A DNA stretch of 64,000 nt from an uncultured Litoreibacter sp. (GCA_947492995.1 CANLOU010000002.1:744001-808000), one strand, 5' to 3'. Shown: positions 45,688-55,406, counted from the stretch's first letter. Notes: generated by a model not told the origin, from the sequence alone. A program made the numbers and translations.

Positions 45688-46008
45688 ATGAAAAAACTAA
45701 CCGGGCTCGCCGTTGCGGGCATGCTGCTGGCCGTTCCGGCCTTTGCGCACGAATCGCACACTCATCGTCACGCGACTGTTCAAACAACCAAGCAGGTTGT
45801 GGTGGCATGTTACCGTGGCCCATGGGAGCAAGTGTACTGGGATCGGGCGCTGCCTGCATTCTACGACAGCTTGATTGCCATTGGGTATTCGCCTGAAACA
45901 GCCGACGCTATTGGCAACCGTATTTGTCGCGATCAGGCGTTGGTGGGTAACGAAAGTGCGCTGCGCCAAGAAGCGATGCGGGTCATTTCGTCGACGCCAA
46001 TCCGCTAA
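45688..46008 (+). CDS. small secreted hypothetical protein
   Basis: A 106-residue protein with signal peptide (MKKLTGLAVAGMLLAVPAFA) then a His-rich start HESHTHRHATVQTT, and two Cys (VVACYRG, NRICRDQ) likely forming a disulfide. The His cluster could bind metal. I do not recognise a family. GGGGG lies 6 nt before ATG 45688. It stands alone between the tRNA and the convergent oppF. Confidence 0.7.
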   Translation: MKKLTGLAVAGMLLAVPAFAHESHTHRHATVQTTKQVVVACYRGPWEQVYWDRALPAFYDSLIAIGYSPETADAIGNRICRDQALVGNESALRQEAMRVISSTPIR

Positions 46009-46062
46009 GGTTTGCAGCCAATTCTACTTTTGGTATCAAAGACCTAACGTATTTTGTGCTTC

Positions 46063-47034
46063 TTAGACGTCGCCTGCCCTAAAGCAGGCGACGCGACCAT
46101 TTCCACGGGCCTCTAGCTGCGGCCGTTCGGCGCTGCAATTGGCGATTGCCAAGGGGCAGCGGGGGTGGAAGGCGCAGCCGGTCGGGGGATTGATCGGATC
46201 CGGGATTTCACCTTCGGGCGGATCGATCTCGCGGCCGAACCCGTCCATGCGGGGTGCGGCCTCCAAAAGCATTTGGGTGTAGGGGTGTTGCGGATTTTCG
46301 AACAGGTCTTTCGGTGCGGCCTCTTCCACCAAGCGGCCCAGATAGAGCACGCCGATCTTGTCGGCCATGTGCTGAATGACTGTTAAGTCATGGGAAATAA
46401 ACAAATAAGTCAGTCCGAACTCGTCCTTAAGGTCGGACATCAGGTTCAGCACCTGTGCCTGTACGGAGACGTCCAAAGCGGATGTGGGTTCGTCGCAGAC
46501 GATCAGCTTCGGCTCAGACGCCAGCGCCCGCGCAACGCAGATGCGTTGGCGTTGTCCGCCAGAGAACTCGTGCGGAAATTTGCTTGCGTCAGAGGCGCTT
46601 AGGCCGACTTGTTCAAGTAGTTTTTCGCTCAGCCCATCGGTGGATTCGCCTTGAGCGGCAGCGGGTTCGGCGATGATGTCACCGACTTTCCAGCGGGGGT
46701 TGAGCGACGCGTAAGGGTCTTGAAACACCATTTGGATATCGGACCTGACGACATCAATTTTGCCTTGATCCGTTTCGGTCGCGAGGTTAACGCCTTCGAT
46801 CTCTACCGTGCCGCTGGATGGATTAAGAAGACCCACTATCATCTTGCCAATAGTAGATTTTCCTGAGCCAGACTCCCCCACCAACGCGTAAACGGTGTTC
46901 TCTTCAACCTCAAATGACACGTCCGAAACGGCTGTCAGATTGCGTTTGGGGAGGCGCTCGATGACGCGGTTCAACCACGGTTTGGAGACGTCAAAATTGC
47001 GGGTTAGATTTTTGACGGAGACGATTATCGACAT
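46063..47034 (-). CDS. oppF: peptide ABC transporter ATP-binding protein, OppF type
   Basis: A 323-residue ABC ATPase with Walker A GESGSGKST (about 53-61), LSGGQRQRICVARAL-type signature (here FSGGQRQRI) and Walker B LIVCDEPTSALD. The C-terminal oligopeptide-family extension shows NPPTGCAFHPRCPLAIANC with cysteines. It couples with oppD to drive peptide uptake. It is 64 nt downstream of oppD. Confidence 0.9.
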   Translation of the reverse strand: MSIIVSVKNLTRNFDVSKPWLNRVIERLPKRNLTAVSDVSFEVEENTVYALVGESGSGKSTIGKMIVGLLNPSSGTVEIEGVNLATETDQGKIDVVRSDIQMVFQDPYASLNPRWKVGDIIAEPAAAQGESTDGLSEKLLEQVGLSASDASKFPHEFSGGQRQRICVARALASEPKLIVCDEPTSALDVSVQAQVLNLMSDLKDEFGLTYLFISHDLTVIQHMADKIGVLYLGRLVEEAAPKDLFENPQHPYTQMLLEAAPRMDGFGREIDPPEGEIPDPINPPTGCAFHPRCPLAIANCSAERPQLEARGNGRVACFRAGDV

Positions 47035-47098
47035 CCAAAATACCCCAATTTTCGAAATGTGTATTTCATGTGTATTTCATATGGTTTTGATGCGCACA

Positions 47099-48091
47099 TC
47101 AGGCGACCCCTTTTGCGGCCTGTGGGCCATCCAGCGGGAACCAGCATGCGGCGCGGCCATCGGTGGTCTTGAGACGTGGGCCAGGGTCGTCCTTGCATTT
47201 GCCTTGAGTGTAGGGGCAACGCGGGTGGAAGGCGCATCCGCTTGGCAGTTTGCCAAGGCGGGGCATGTTGCCCGGGATCTGGTGCAGGCGATCCTTGCCT
47301 TTGGACGCCAGCGGCGTGCTGCCCATCAAACCGTCCGTATAGGGATGGCGCGGGCTGCCAATGACATCGCGCACGGGGCCAAGTTCGGCCAGCTTGCCGG
47401 CATACATCACCGCCACGCGGTCGGCGGTCTCAGCAATTACGCCCATATCATGCGTCACCAGCATCACGGCCATCCCGCGTTCGCGGCAGAGGCGTTTGAG
47501 AAGCGCGGTGATCTGGGCCTGCACCGAGACGTCCAGCGCGGTTGTGGGCTCATCTGCGATAACAAGCGAGGGTTCGGCGCAAAGCGCCAAGGCGATGACG
47601 ACGCGCTGGCGCATGCCGCCTGAAAACTCATGTGGGTAGCTGCCGATGCGTTCCTTGGCTGCGGGAATGCCGACCTCTTCAAGGGCTGCGACCGCCCTGC
47701 CCTCGGCCTCGGATTTGGAGACGTTGAGATGTTCTTGGATCGTCTCCGTCAGCTGGTCGCCAATGGGCAATAGCGGGTTGAGCGAGGTCAGCGGGTCCTG
47801 AAACACCATGCCGATCTGTTTGCCGCGATATTTGCGCAGCTCGCGCAGGGACAGATTGTCGATGCGTTCACCATTGAGGTGAATTTCGCCCTCCGCGATC
47901 CGCGCGGGTCGGTCCAGAAGGCCGATGACCGCGTTGCCGGTCATGGATTTGCCCGCGCCGGACTCGCCCACCACGCCAAGGATTTCGCCGGGTGCTATGT
48001 CATAGCTGACGCCGTCCACCGGCTTCAGCAGCCCGTGGCGCGTCGGGATTTCCACGACGAGGTCGCGGACAGAGAGGACGGGTTGGATCAT
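47099..48091 (-). CDS. oppD: peptide ABC transporter ATP-binding protein, OppD type
   Basis: A 330-residue ABC ATPase. Walker A is GESGAGKSM (about 38-46), an unusual final M in place of S/T; signature FSGGMRQRV and Walker B LVIADEPTTALD follow. The C-terminal KLPSGCAFHPRCPYTQGKC segment is typical of the family. It precedes oppF. Confidence 0.9.
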   Translation of the reverse strand: MIQPVLSVRDLVVEIPTRHGLLKPVDGVSYDIAPGEILGVVGESGAGKSMTGNAVIGLLDRPARIAEGEIHLNGERIDNLSLRELRKYRGKQIGMVFQDPLTSLNPLLPIGDQLTETIQEHLNVSKSEAEGRAVAALEEVGIPAAKERIGSYPHEFSGGMRQRVVIALALCAEPSLVIADEPTTALDVSVQAQITALLKRLCRERGMAVMLVTHDMGVIAETADRVAVMYAGKLAELGPVRDVIGSPRHPYTDGLMGSTPLASKGKDRLHQIPGNMPRLGKLPSGCAFHPRCPYTQGKCKDDPGPRLKTTDGRAACWFPLDGPQAAKGVA

Positions 48092-48197
48092 AGCGCCCTC
48101 ATACCATCAATATTGACATTTGGGCCCTGACTTGCGATATAAAACGCATCAGCAACAAGATGTCGCGTGGTTCTGACAATGACATTACGTCCCGTCC

Positions 48198-48953
48198 TCA
48201 TCGTTTAAGTCCTCGCACCGGCATAGCAGGTGCATTGAGGGTCATTTTGGGTTCATCGCCCAGGTGATCGGAGAGATCTTTGCGCAGGTCTTCTTCATCG
48301 AAGCTGAACACAATCGGATCATCTGACAGTTGGGCGTTCACCTCGTCATAGGCAGTGAATGCACTAGCGAGCGTATCTGTTCCAAAAGAGTAGAAGATCG
48401 CCAACGCGGCCTCTTTGCGCGCGGGAGGCAGGCCTTCGAACTTTCCTTCTGAAAAAGACCTCAGCGTCTCATTCACATTTCGGTCGTTGAAGTAATAGCG
48501 AATGACCGGTCCGATTGTGCGGTCCGGCAAATTGGAAACCTCATCTTTCAGGCTATCGAAGACCGTATTTTCATCCACCGTGACCGCCATCGGCATGGAA
48601 TGCTCGCCCTTCGATGCAGCGGCCATGTTCTTTTTTGCCGCCGCGAGTAGCAGCTTCGATGTTTCAGGAGCAAACAACCTTGCGAGCCCCTCGATGTTCA
48701 GCGCCAGCTCCGAGCGGAGTGCCACCAGCATGCGTTCGCGTCGTTTCCGCGCGCGTTCATCATCTTGGCGGCGATCCGACGACTTCTTCAGCAGCCATAA
48801 CCCAACCCCCCCGATGACGCTGACAATTGTGCCGGCGACCCGGATGAGATCGGATGTGTGCGTCTCAAGCCAAGTCGACGGGACCGCCGACGCGAGCCCA
48901 AGGCCCAGCGCTGCCACTGCGCACAGCCAAAAGAAGACCGATGATCCCGTCAT
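48198..48953 (-). CDS. membrane hypothetical protein in the opp cluster
   Basis: A protein of about 251 residues with two N-terminal membrane helices (VFFWLCAVAALGLGLASAV and AGTIVSVIGGVGLWLL), then a basic stretch (DRRQDDERARKRRERM) and a soluble C-terminal part. I do not recognise it. Start 48953 is likely; a TTG at 48971 is also open. It lies between oppC/DUF2059 and oppD, an odd place for it. Confidence 0.6.
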   Translation of the reverse strand: MTGSSVFFWLCAVAALGLGLASAVPSTWLETHTSDLIRVAGTIVSVIGGVGLWLLKKSSDRRQDDERARKRRERMLVALRSELALNIEGLARLFAPETSKLLLAAAKKNMAAASKGEHSMPMAVTVDENTVFDSLKDEVSNLPDRTIGPVIRYYFNDRNVNETLRSFSEGKFEGLPPARKEAALAIFYSFGTDTLASAFTAYDEVNAQLSDDPIVFSFDEEDLRKDLSDHLGDEPKMTLNAPAMPVRGLKR

Positions 48954-48971
48954 GTAGGGTGTGGCCGTCAA

Positions 48972-49421
48972 TTACTGCAGTTCCGTCTGCACGCGCTGCA
49001 CGATGCGGCCCTGCATTTGTTGCATCGACGGGCCCAGAGCGCCCATGGTTTGCTGCATGTAGGGTGTCATCTTGCCCATGGCGGACGCGCCTACGGGGGA
49101 GTTGTAGAACTCGGTCAGGGCGTTGATTTCCTCGATGGTGAAGGACTGCGCCGCGCCGGCGATCATGGCGGTTTCCATTTCGGGGCGGATGGTGCCGAGT
49201 TCTTCGGTGACGATTTTGACGAGGATGTCGACCTTGTCAGCTGGCAATTGCGAGGAGACGGCCTGCATCTGGGTCAGCACCATTTCGGGGCTGAGCATGT
49301 CGTCGAGCAGCTTTTGCTGCACGGGGGACTGGATGAAGGCGGTTGCGGCATCCGTGGCCTCGTCCGCTGTGGCGGGGAGCGCGAGCATCAGGGCCGTGGC
49401 AATGGGGATAAAGCGTTTCAT
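48972..49421 (-). CDS. DUF2059 domain secreted protein
   Basis: A 149-residue protein with signal peptide (MKRFIPIATALMLALPATA) and a helical DUF2059 domain: ITEELGTIRP-type region, FTIEEINALTEFYNSPVGASAMGKM, and a C-terminal MQQMQGRIVQRVQTEL helix. Such proteins are exported and of unknown role. It starts 11 nt after the oppC stop and so is likely co-transcribed. Confidence 0.82.
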   Translation of the reverse strand: MKRFIPIATALMLALPATADEATDAATAFIQSPVQQKLLDDMLSPEMVLTQMQAVSSQLPADKVDILVKIVTEELGTIRPEMETAMIAGAAQSFTIEEINALTEFYNSPVGASAMGKMTPYMQQTMGALGPSMQQMQGRIVQRVQTELQ

Positions 49422-49432
49422 GTAAATGTCCT

Positions 49433-50365
49433 TTAGCGAAGTTTGGGATTGAGAGCGTCGCGCAGCCAGTCGCCCAGCAAGTTGACCGCTAGCGCGAGCG
49501 CGAGAAGCGTGATGGAGGGGAAGAGCAGGATCCACCATTCCCCCGAATAGAGGTAGCCCTGCCCGATGCGGATCAGCGTGCCGAGGCTTGGTTGCGTGGG
49601 TGGTGCGCCGACGCCCAGGAAACTGAGCGTGGCCTCCGCGATGATGGCCAGCGCGAGGGAGATCGTGGCGATCACCAGCACCGGGCTAAGCACATTGGGC
49701 AAGATGTGCTTGAGCATGATGAAATACGGCTTGCGCCCGATCAGCTTGGCGGCCTGCACATATTCCTTGTTCTTCTCCACCAGCGTGGAGCCGCGCACAA
49801 CGCGGGCGAACTGCACCCAGTCGCTGAGCCCGATGGCCACAATCAGCACGATGATGGCCATGGAGTCGCGGTATTCCACCGGCGTGAACCCCTTGGCGAC
49901 ACCGGTGATAAGCATCGCCACCAGAATGGAGGGGAAGGTCAGCTGCACATCCGCGATGCGCATGATGAACGTCTCGGTCCAGCCGCCGACATAGCCCGCG
50001 ACCAGCCCCAGCGTGATGCCCAGCACCATTGCGAAGGCCACGGCCGAAAAGCCCACAAACAGCGAGATGCGCATGCCGTAGAGGATGGTGGAGAACACGT
50101 CCCTGCCCTGATCGTCCGTGCCCAGCAGAAACTGGTCCTGCGTGAACTGGTTGGGCGTCGAGGGCGGCGTGAAGCCGTTCATCAGGTTCAGGCTGCCCGG
50201 GTCGAACGGGTTGTAGGGCGCGATCAGCGGCGCGAAGACCGCGGACAGCACCAAGATGAGCGTGACGGCGGCCGATATGATAGCGACCGGCGACGTGCGG
50301 AACTGCCACGCGAAGTCGCTGTCCCACATCTTGGCAAGGCGGGAAGGTTCAGGGGCCATGCTCAT
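49433..50365 (-). CDS. oppC: peptide ABC transporter permease, OppC type
   Basis: A 310-residue permease with an N-terminal OppC-N segment and five or six helices; FLLGTDDQGRDVFSTILYG and the loop EYVQAAKLIGRKPYFIMLKHILPN are family motifs. It is coupled to oppB by a 4-bp overlap. Confidence 0.92.
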   Translation of the reverse strand: MSMAPEPSRLAKMWDSDFAWQFRTSPVAIISAAVTLILVLSAVFAPLIAPYNPFDPGSLNLMNGFTPPSTPNQFTQDQFLLGTDDQGRDVFSTILYGMRISLFVGFSAVAFAMVLGITLGLVAGYVGGWTETFIMRIADVQLTFPSILVAMLITGVAKGFTPVEYRDSMAIIVLIVAIGLSDWVQFARVVRGSTLVEKNKEYVQAAKLIGRKPYFIMLKHILPNVLSPVLVIATISLALAIIAEATLSFLGVGAPPTQPSLGTLIRIGQGYLYSGEWWILLFPSITLLALALAVNLLGDWLRDALNPKLR

Positions 50366-51339
50366 GCGTGCCGTCCGTCAATTCTGAGGCGCGGGTCGAT
50401 GGCGAAATACAACAGGTCCACGATCAGGTTGATGCCCACGAACATGACCGAGATCAGCATCAGGTAGGCCGCCATCACGGGGATGTCGACGAACTGGATG
50501 GCGTTGATGAACAACAGCCCCACGCCGGGCCACTGAAAGACAGTTTCGGTGATGATCGCGAAGGCGATGATGGCGCCAAGCTGCAGCCCAACCACCGTAA
50601 TGACCGGCACCATCGTGTTTTTAAGGGCATGGCGGAAGTTCACGGACCGCTCGCGCAGGCCCCGGGCGCGGGCGAAGCGGATATAATCCTGGCGCAGAAC
50701 CTCCAGCATCTCGGAGCGCACTAGCCGCATGATAAGCGTCATCTGATAGAGACCCAGCGTAATTGACGGCAATATCAGCGCCTTAAGGCCCGAAGCTGTC
50801 AGAAAACCGGTAGACCACCACCCCAGATCGACAACATCCCCGCGCCCAAAAGTGGGCAGCCATTTCAGCGTGACCCCAAACAGGTAGATCAGCAAAATCC
50901 CGATGAGGAATGTCGGCAGCGACACCCCAATCAGCGAGGTCGACATGATGACGTTCGACGCAATGCCATTGCGTCGGATCGCGGTGAACACCCCTAGCCC
51001 AATCCCGAAAACCAGCGCCAATGTTCCCGACACAAAGGCCAGTTCCAACGTGGCGGGCGCGCGTTCCGCGATGATCGTGGCCACGGGCCGTCCCTGCCGG
51101 TAGCTGACCCCGAAATTGCCCTGCGCGGCACTGACGATGAATTTTGCGTATTGCACCGGGAAAGGCTGATCCAATCCCAGCGTCGCGCGCAGCCGGTCGA
51201 TGTCTTCCTGCGTGCGTTCCTGCCCCAACATGTTGTCGATCGGATCACCCACGAAGCGAAACATCGAAAACGCCACCAGCCCCACGACCAGCAGGACGAG
51301 AAGTGACTGAAATACGCGGCGGATAATATAGGCGAGCAT
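50362..51339 (-). CDS. oppB: peptide ABC transporter permease, OppB type
   Basis: A 325-residue permease, N-terminus MLAYIIRRVFQSLLVLLVVG, with the binding-protein-dependent loop QDYIRFARARGLRERSVNFRHALKN. I chose ATG 51339. It is the first gene of the part of the opp cluster downstream of the two plus-strand genes, so it must have its own promoter in 51340-51585 or rely on distal readthrough. Confidence 0.92.
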   Translation of the reverse strand: MLAYIIRRVFQSLLVLLVVGLVAFSMFRFVGDPIDNMLGQERTQEDIDRLRATLGLDQPFPVQYAKFIVSAAQGNFGVSYRQGRPVATIIAERAPATLELAFVSGTLALVFGIGLGVFTAIRRNGIASNVIMSTSLIGVSLPTFLIGILLIYLFGVTLKWLPTFGRGDVVDLGWWSTGFLTASGLKALILPSITLGLYQMTLIMRLVRSEMLEVLRQDYIRFARARGLRERSVNFRHALKNTMVPVITVVGLQLGAIIAFAIITETVFQWPGVGLLFINAIQFVDIPVMAAYLMLISVMFVGINLIVDLLYFAIDPRLRIDGRHA

Positions 51340-51585
51340 TGGGCAACTGTCGCGGGGAAGCGGCGGAGCGTCAAGAGACGCTATGCAGGATATATTAAGA
51401 AATTTCGGCGGGTTAGCGCACGCGGCGGTCTCAGTATACCCCATGGAAACGCACTGTTTCCACCCGTGACCTCACAACGTTCGCCCAAATATGCCATTAC
51501 GGTGTTGAAACTAAGGTATTTCGAAGGCGTCACGGCATCTGAGCAAAGGGGCCGATGGCCCTTTGAAGGGTAAGGAAGCCGTGTC
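51340..51585. promoter_or_regulatory. divergent control region between oppB and the DUF4259-like gene
   Basis: 246 nt with no gene. It must carry both promoters. One hairpin AGGGGCC-GAT-GGCCCTT (about 51547-51563) stands before the plus-strand gene. No regulator site is recognisable. Confidence 0.35.
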
Positions 51586-52533
51586 ATGGGCGCACAATTT
51601 ACAGACTGGGGGAACGGGCTTTACCAGAACGACTATGCGGCTGGTCTGAAGGCTGACTTTGGCGATTGGATGGCCGTTTCCAGCGATCTGGACAAGACCA
51701 TTGACGGGTTGGCCCGGCGCTATGGCGTGGAGACCTGCCCTCAAAGCGCGGAGGCCTCGGCCTTCTGGTTGGCATTGGCTGATTTGCTGCATCAGTTTGG
51801 TCTGGAACACCCCCCGACCCTGGAGCGCGCAACGGCCCTGATTGACAGCGGCGCGGACCTGCAACTGCGCAGCGCCTTGGCGTTCAACGACACTGACCTC
51901 AGAGACCGCGCCCGTGTCCTGAAGCGGCTGAAAAGCAAATGGGCCGCGCCCCCGAAACGCGTGCGCAAAGTGCCCAAGCTGCGCCCAGAGCCCTACCTGA
52001 TGCAGACCGGCGACGTTTTTTGTTACGACACGATGGCCGGGAACCCGCGCTACACCGAACAGGCTGACGCCTTCCCGATGCCCGCGCTGCGGTTCAAGGC
52101 CGATGGGCGCAACGCTTTTGTCTGCATCGCAACGGCGCGTGTATTTTTTGACACGGAGGCGCGCTATTTCGTGGTGCCTTTGGCGCTGTTTGGCGCAGAG
52201 CGCCCTATGATGGCAGATTGCCTGCGGGCCCGTCTGGTGTGCCACTGCGATCTGGAAGCGCAGAAATTCCAACCCGTTGGCGGCTGGATGTCATGGGACA
52301 AGGCCTCACTCACGACGGTCAACCCACGCCGCATCGGGACGGTGGACGTCAACACGGACGCATTGACGGGCGTTTTCGGCCAATCCGTCCGGGCGCCCCT
52401 GTCGCGTCATGACGGGCCGCCCTACCCGCTTTGGATGAATTTTGGCCCCCTGTCGCCAATGTCGCGCGGCCATGTCTGGGGCGGGCCGGATGACCGGCTG
52501 GAGCGGTTCGTAAAAGCCTGGCGCGCGGTTTAA
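51586..52533 (+). CDS. hypothetical protein with DUF4259-like N-terminus
   Basis: A 315-residue protein without signal or membrane segments. The first 30 residues (FTDWGNGLYQNDYAAGLKAD) recall the start of DUF4259 proteins, which are small and sometimes immunity-like, but the rest is not recognised. A Lys/Arg/Pro linker (KSKWAAPPKRVRKVPKLRPE) splits N- and C-terminal parts. It is co-oriented with the Fe-alcohol dehydrogenase and may form an operon with it. Confidence 0.6.
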   Translation: MGAQFTDWGNGLYQNDYAAGLKADFGDWMAVSSDLDKTIDGLARRYGVETCPQSAEASAFWLALADLLHQFGLEHPPTLERATALIDSGADLQLRSALAFNDTDLRDRARVLKRLKSKWAAPPKRVRKVPKLRPEPYLMQTGDVFCYDTMAGNPRYTEQADAFPMPALRFKADGRNAFVCIATARVFFDTEARYFVVPLALFGAERPMMADCLRARLVCHCDLEAQKFQPVGGWMSWDKASLTTVNPRRIGTVDVNTDALTGVFGQSVRAPLSRHDGPPYPLWMNFGPLSPMSRGHVWGGPDDRLERFVKAWRAV

Positions 52534-52570
52534 CCTTGCGGGAAGGCCGTGGCTGGCTCACGGTCATGAC

Positions 52571-53734
52571 ATGACACTGACCACAATTGGACGGGTGCAA
52601 AGCCCGCGCATCATTCGCATCGGCGGCGGCGCTGCATTGGAGGTCGCGCAGGTGCTGGCGCAGCTTGGTTTGTCCCGCCCGTTGATCGTCACCGACAAGG
52701 GGCTGGTAGAGATCGGGCATCTGGCGTGCATCACGGATGTGCTGGACGCTGCGGGAATGGGTTGGGCCGTGTTTGACGCGGTTATGCCCGACCCGACGGA
52801 TGCCTGCGTCGACGCCGGTCTGGCCGCGTTTCAGGGCGGCAATTACGATTGCATCATTGGCTTTGGGGGCGGCTCGCCCATGGACACGGCCAAGGCAGTG
52901 TCCTTCATGGCCGTAAATCCGGGCCATGTGCGCGACTACAAGGCGCCCGCGCAGATTGACCGGTGCGGGGTGCCGGTGATCTGCATCCCGACGACAGGCG
53001 GCACGGGGTCAGAGCTGACGCGTTGGTGCGTCATTACCGACACGAAAAGCCCCGAGAAATACAACCTGTCGGGGCTGGCCTGCGTGGCGACGGCGGCGTT
53101 GATCGACTGGACCTTCACCACCACCCTGCCCGCGCGGATCACGGCAGACACCGCCGTTGACAGCCTAACCCACGCGATCGAGGCCTATGTCTCGCGCCGC
53201 GCCTTCCCCTATACCGACGGCTTTGCGCTGTCCGCCATGCCGCTGATCGCCCATAACGTGCGCCGCGCCTATGCGGACCCCGAAGATGGTGACGCGCGGC
53301 AGGCGTTGATGCTGGCCGCATCTCAGGCGGGTATGGCCTTTTCAAATGCCTCCGTTGCGCTGGTGCATGGCATGAGCCGCCCTATTGGTGCGCATTTTCA
53401 TGTGGCGCATGGCTTGTCGAATGCGATGCTGTTGCCCACGGTGACGGGCTTCTCGGTGCAGGCCGCGCCCGCCCGCTACGCGGACTGCGCCCGCGCCATG
53501 AAACTGGCCACGCAAGCCGACAGCGACACTTTGGCCTGCGCGAAATTGGTGGAGGGCCTGACGTGTCTCAACGCCGATCTGGCGGTGCCGACCCCGTCCT
53601 CGCTTGGCCATATGGCAGATGAAAAGATGCTCCGCCTTATGGCCAGACAAGCGTTGGCCTCCGGCTCCCCGCAAAACAACCCCCGCAGTCCTACGGAGGC
53701 TGAAATTGTCGCGCTCTACAAAGAGATGTGGTGA
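52571..53734 (+). CDS. iron-containing alcohol dehydrogenase
   Basis: A 387-residue type III ADH. The NAD-binding GFGGGSPMDTAKAVSFMAV, the metal ligands in DSLTHAIEAY and HGMSRPIGAHFHVAHGLSNAMLLP, and TGGTGSELT are clear. Substrate unknown (alcohols, lactaldehyde or similar). It is convergent with the second peptide-binding protein gene. Confidence 0.9.
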   Translation: MTLTTIGRVQSPRIIRIGGGAALEVAQVLAQLGLSRPLIVTDKGLVEIGHLACITDVLDAAGMGWAVFDAVMPDPTDACVDAGLAAFQGGNYDCIIGFGGGSPMDTAKAVSFMAVNPGHVRDYKAPAQIDRCGVPVICIPTTGGTGSELTRWCVITDTKSPEKYNLSGLACVATAALIDWTFTTTLPARITADTAVDSLTHAIEAYVSRRAFPYTDGFALSAMPLIAHNVRRAYADPEDGDARQALMLAASQAGMAFSNASVALVHGMSRPIGAHFHVAHGLSNAMLLPTVTGFSVQAAPARYADCARAMKLATQADSDTLACAKLVEGLTCLNADLAVPTPSSLGHMADEKMLRLMARQALASGSPQNNPRSPTEAEIVALYKEMW

Positions 53735-53750
53735 GGTCCAGCTCTTCCTT

Positions 53751-53768
53751 CGTTCATAAATATCCCGG
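53751..53768 (-). repeat. dispersed 3'-end motif, copy 4
   Basis: On minus this reads CCGGGATATTTATGAACG. It is between convergent genes, just before the GC hairpin. Confidence 0.4.
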
Positions 53769-53774
53769 TGGGGT

Positions 53775-53797
53775 CTGGGGAGGCAGAGCCTCCCCAG
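53775..53797. terminator. bidirectional terminator-like hairpin
   Basis: CTGGGGAGGC-AGA-GCCTCCCCAG: perfect 10-bp stem, 3-nt loop, between the convergent ADH and SBP genes, followed by a GCGTAGCGACGCCGACAGGCGGCGC-like GC-rich tract. No U-run. Confidence 0.5.
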
Positions 53798-53843
53798 CGT
53801 AGCGACGCCGACAGGCGGCGCAAAACCGGATCCGCTCCCGCCG

Positions 53844-55406
53844 TTAGTTCACTGTCACCCACCGCAGGATGAAGAAGTTATCGGGACGCTGCGTCAGCTC
53901 GATATTCGCGCCCGTGCCCCAAACCAGCGGCTGGATATACATCGGCACATAGGCATGCTCGTCCTGAATGATCTTTGTGGCCTCATCAATATAGGCCTGA
54001 CGCTTGGTGTCATCGACTTCCGACTGCATCAGCGGCAGCAGCTCGTCCACGCGGGCATTTGAGAAATCGCCGAAGTTCCATGAGCCCAGCTTTTTCTCCG
54101 CATTGGGTGTGGAGGCAAGGAAGCGGATCGGATGCTCGGCATCAAACGTGCCCGGCGACCAGCCCAGAAGGTACATGTCGTAATTGTCCTCGCGCAGCTC
54201 GGGCCAGTAGTTTTGCACGGGCATGGCGTCCAGCTCGGCTTTCAGACCAATTTGGGCAAGCATGCCGGTGACCGCCTGACAGACGGCCTCGTCGTTGAGA
54301 TACCGGTCATTGGGGCATTTCAGGCCGAAGGAGAACCCGTCGGCATAGCCCGCCTCAGCCAAAAGCGCCTTGGCGCCTTCGACGTCAAATGCGGGGCGGT
54401 CCCCCAAATCACGGGCGTATCCGCGCATGGCGGGGCTGACCAGCTGCGAGGCCGGTTCGGCATTGCCACGCATGATGGTTTGCAGGATTGCGGGGACATT
54501 GACGGCCTTTGCAACGGCTTCGCGGACCCTGACGTCCTTGAACGGATTGGGCTTGCCGGCATCGGCTGTGTATTTCAGCGTGTCTGCCTGATGGGGGAAG
54601 CCAAGCATGATGACGCGGGCCTCGATGCCCTTGATGACTTTGACATTGCCTGCCGCGGCCATCCGTTCGGCATCCTGAATGGGCACCGGGTTAATCATGT
54701 CGACATCGCCCGACAACAACGCGGCCACAGCTGTGGCGGGGTTTTGGATCGGGGTGAACTCGGCGCGGGTAACATTGTGTTCTGCCTCCCCCCACCAGCC
54801 GTCAAAGGGCTCCAACACGGTTTTGAGACCGGGCTGGCGTTCAACCAATTGGAAGGCGGCCGTCCCGTTTGCATTCAATGTGGCGTGGTTTTCAGCGTCC
54901 TTGGCAGGCCGCTCGGCCCCGTTGGCCGCGGCCCAGCCGCTGTCCATTATCATCCAGTTGGCGATGCTGTCGGGAAAGATCGGGTTGGGTGCGCTTGTCA
55001 GGATGTCGATTGTGAAATCATCCACCACCCTCACCTCGGAGACCGGTGCAAACCAGCTGGCCGTATCTGATTGTTCAGACGATGCCCGCTCGTAGGAGAA
55101 CATCACGTCCTCGGCCGTGAAATCGGCGCCATCATGAAACTTGACGCCTTGGCGCAATGTAAAGCGCCAGCCCTCGCCCGCGCCGATGGGCTCCCAGCTG
55201 GTGGCAAGTGCAGGCTCAACGGCCATGTCCTTGCCGCGGCGCACAAGGCCCTCATAGACATTGTTGAGGAACCCCAGGACGGGTGCGGAGTTCACCGCAT
55301 GCGGGTCCATGGTTTGCGGGTCAGTGGTGCCGGCCCATTTGAATTCAGCGGCCTGCGCGGCCGAGAGGCTGAGCGCAAGGGCTGCGGTGGTGGCGAGAAA
55401 GCGCAT
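53844..55406 (-). CDS. peptide ABC transporter substrate-binding protein (second paralogue)
   Basis: A 520-residue periplasmic SBP of family 5 with signal peptide (MRFLATTAALALSLSAAQA). SBP5 signatures are DPQTMDPHAVNSAPVLGFLNNVYEGL-type region near residue 30 and RQGVKFHDGADFTAEDVMFSYERA (in 90-115). I chose ATG 55406. Its gene is separated from oppBC by two plus-strand genes. Confidence 0.9.
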   Translation of the reverse strand: MRFLATTAALALSLSAAQAAEFKWAGTTDPQTMDPHAVNSAPVLGFLNNVYEGLVRRGKDMAVEPALATSWEPIGAGEGWRFTLRQGVKFHDGADFTAEDVMFSYERASSEQSDTASWFAPVSEVRVVDDFTIDILTSAPNPIFPDSIANWMIMDSGWAAANGAERPAKDAENHATLNANGTAAFQLVERQPGLKTVLEPFDGWWGEAEHNVTRAEFTPIQNPATAVAALLSGDVDMINPVPIQDAERMAAAGNVKVIKGIEARVIMLGFPHQADTLKYTADAGKPNPFKDVRVREAVAKAVNVPAILQTIMRGNAEPASQLVSPAMRGYARDLGDRPAFDVEGAKALLAEAGYADGFSFGLKCPNDRYLNDEAVCQAVTGMLAQIGLKAELDAMPVQNYWPELREDNYDMYLLGWSPGTFDAEHPIRFLASTPNAEKKLGSWNFGDFSNARVDELLPLMQSEVDDTKRQAYIDEATKIIQDEHAYVPMYIQPLVWGTGANIELTQRPDNFFILRWVTVN

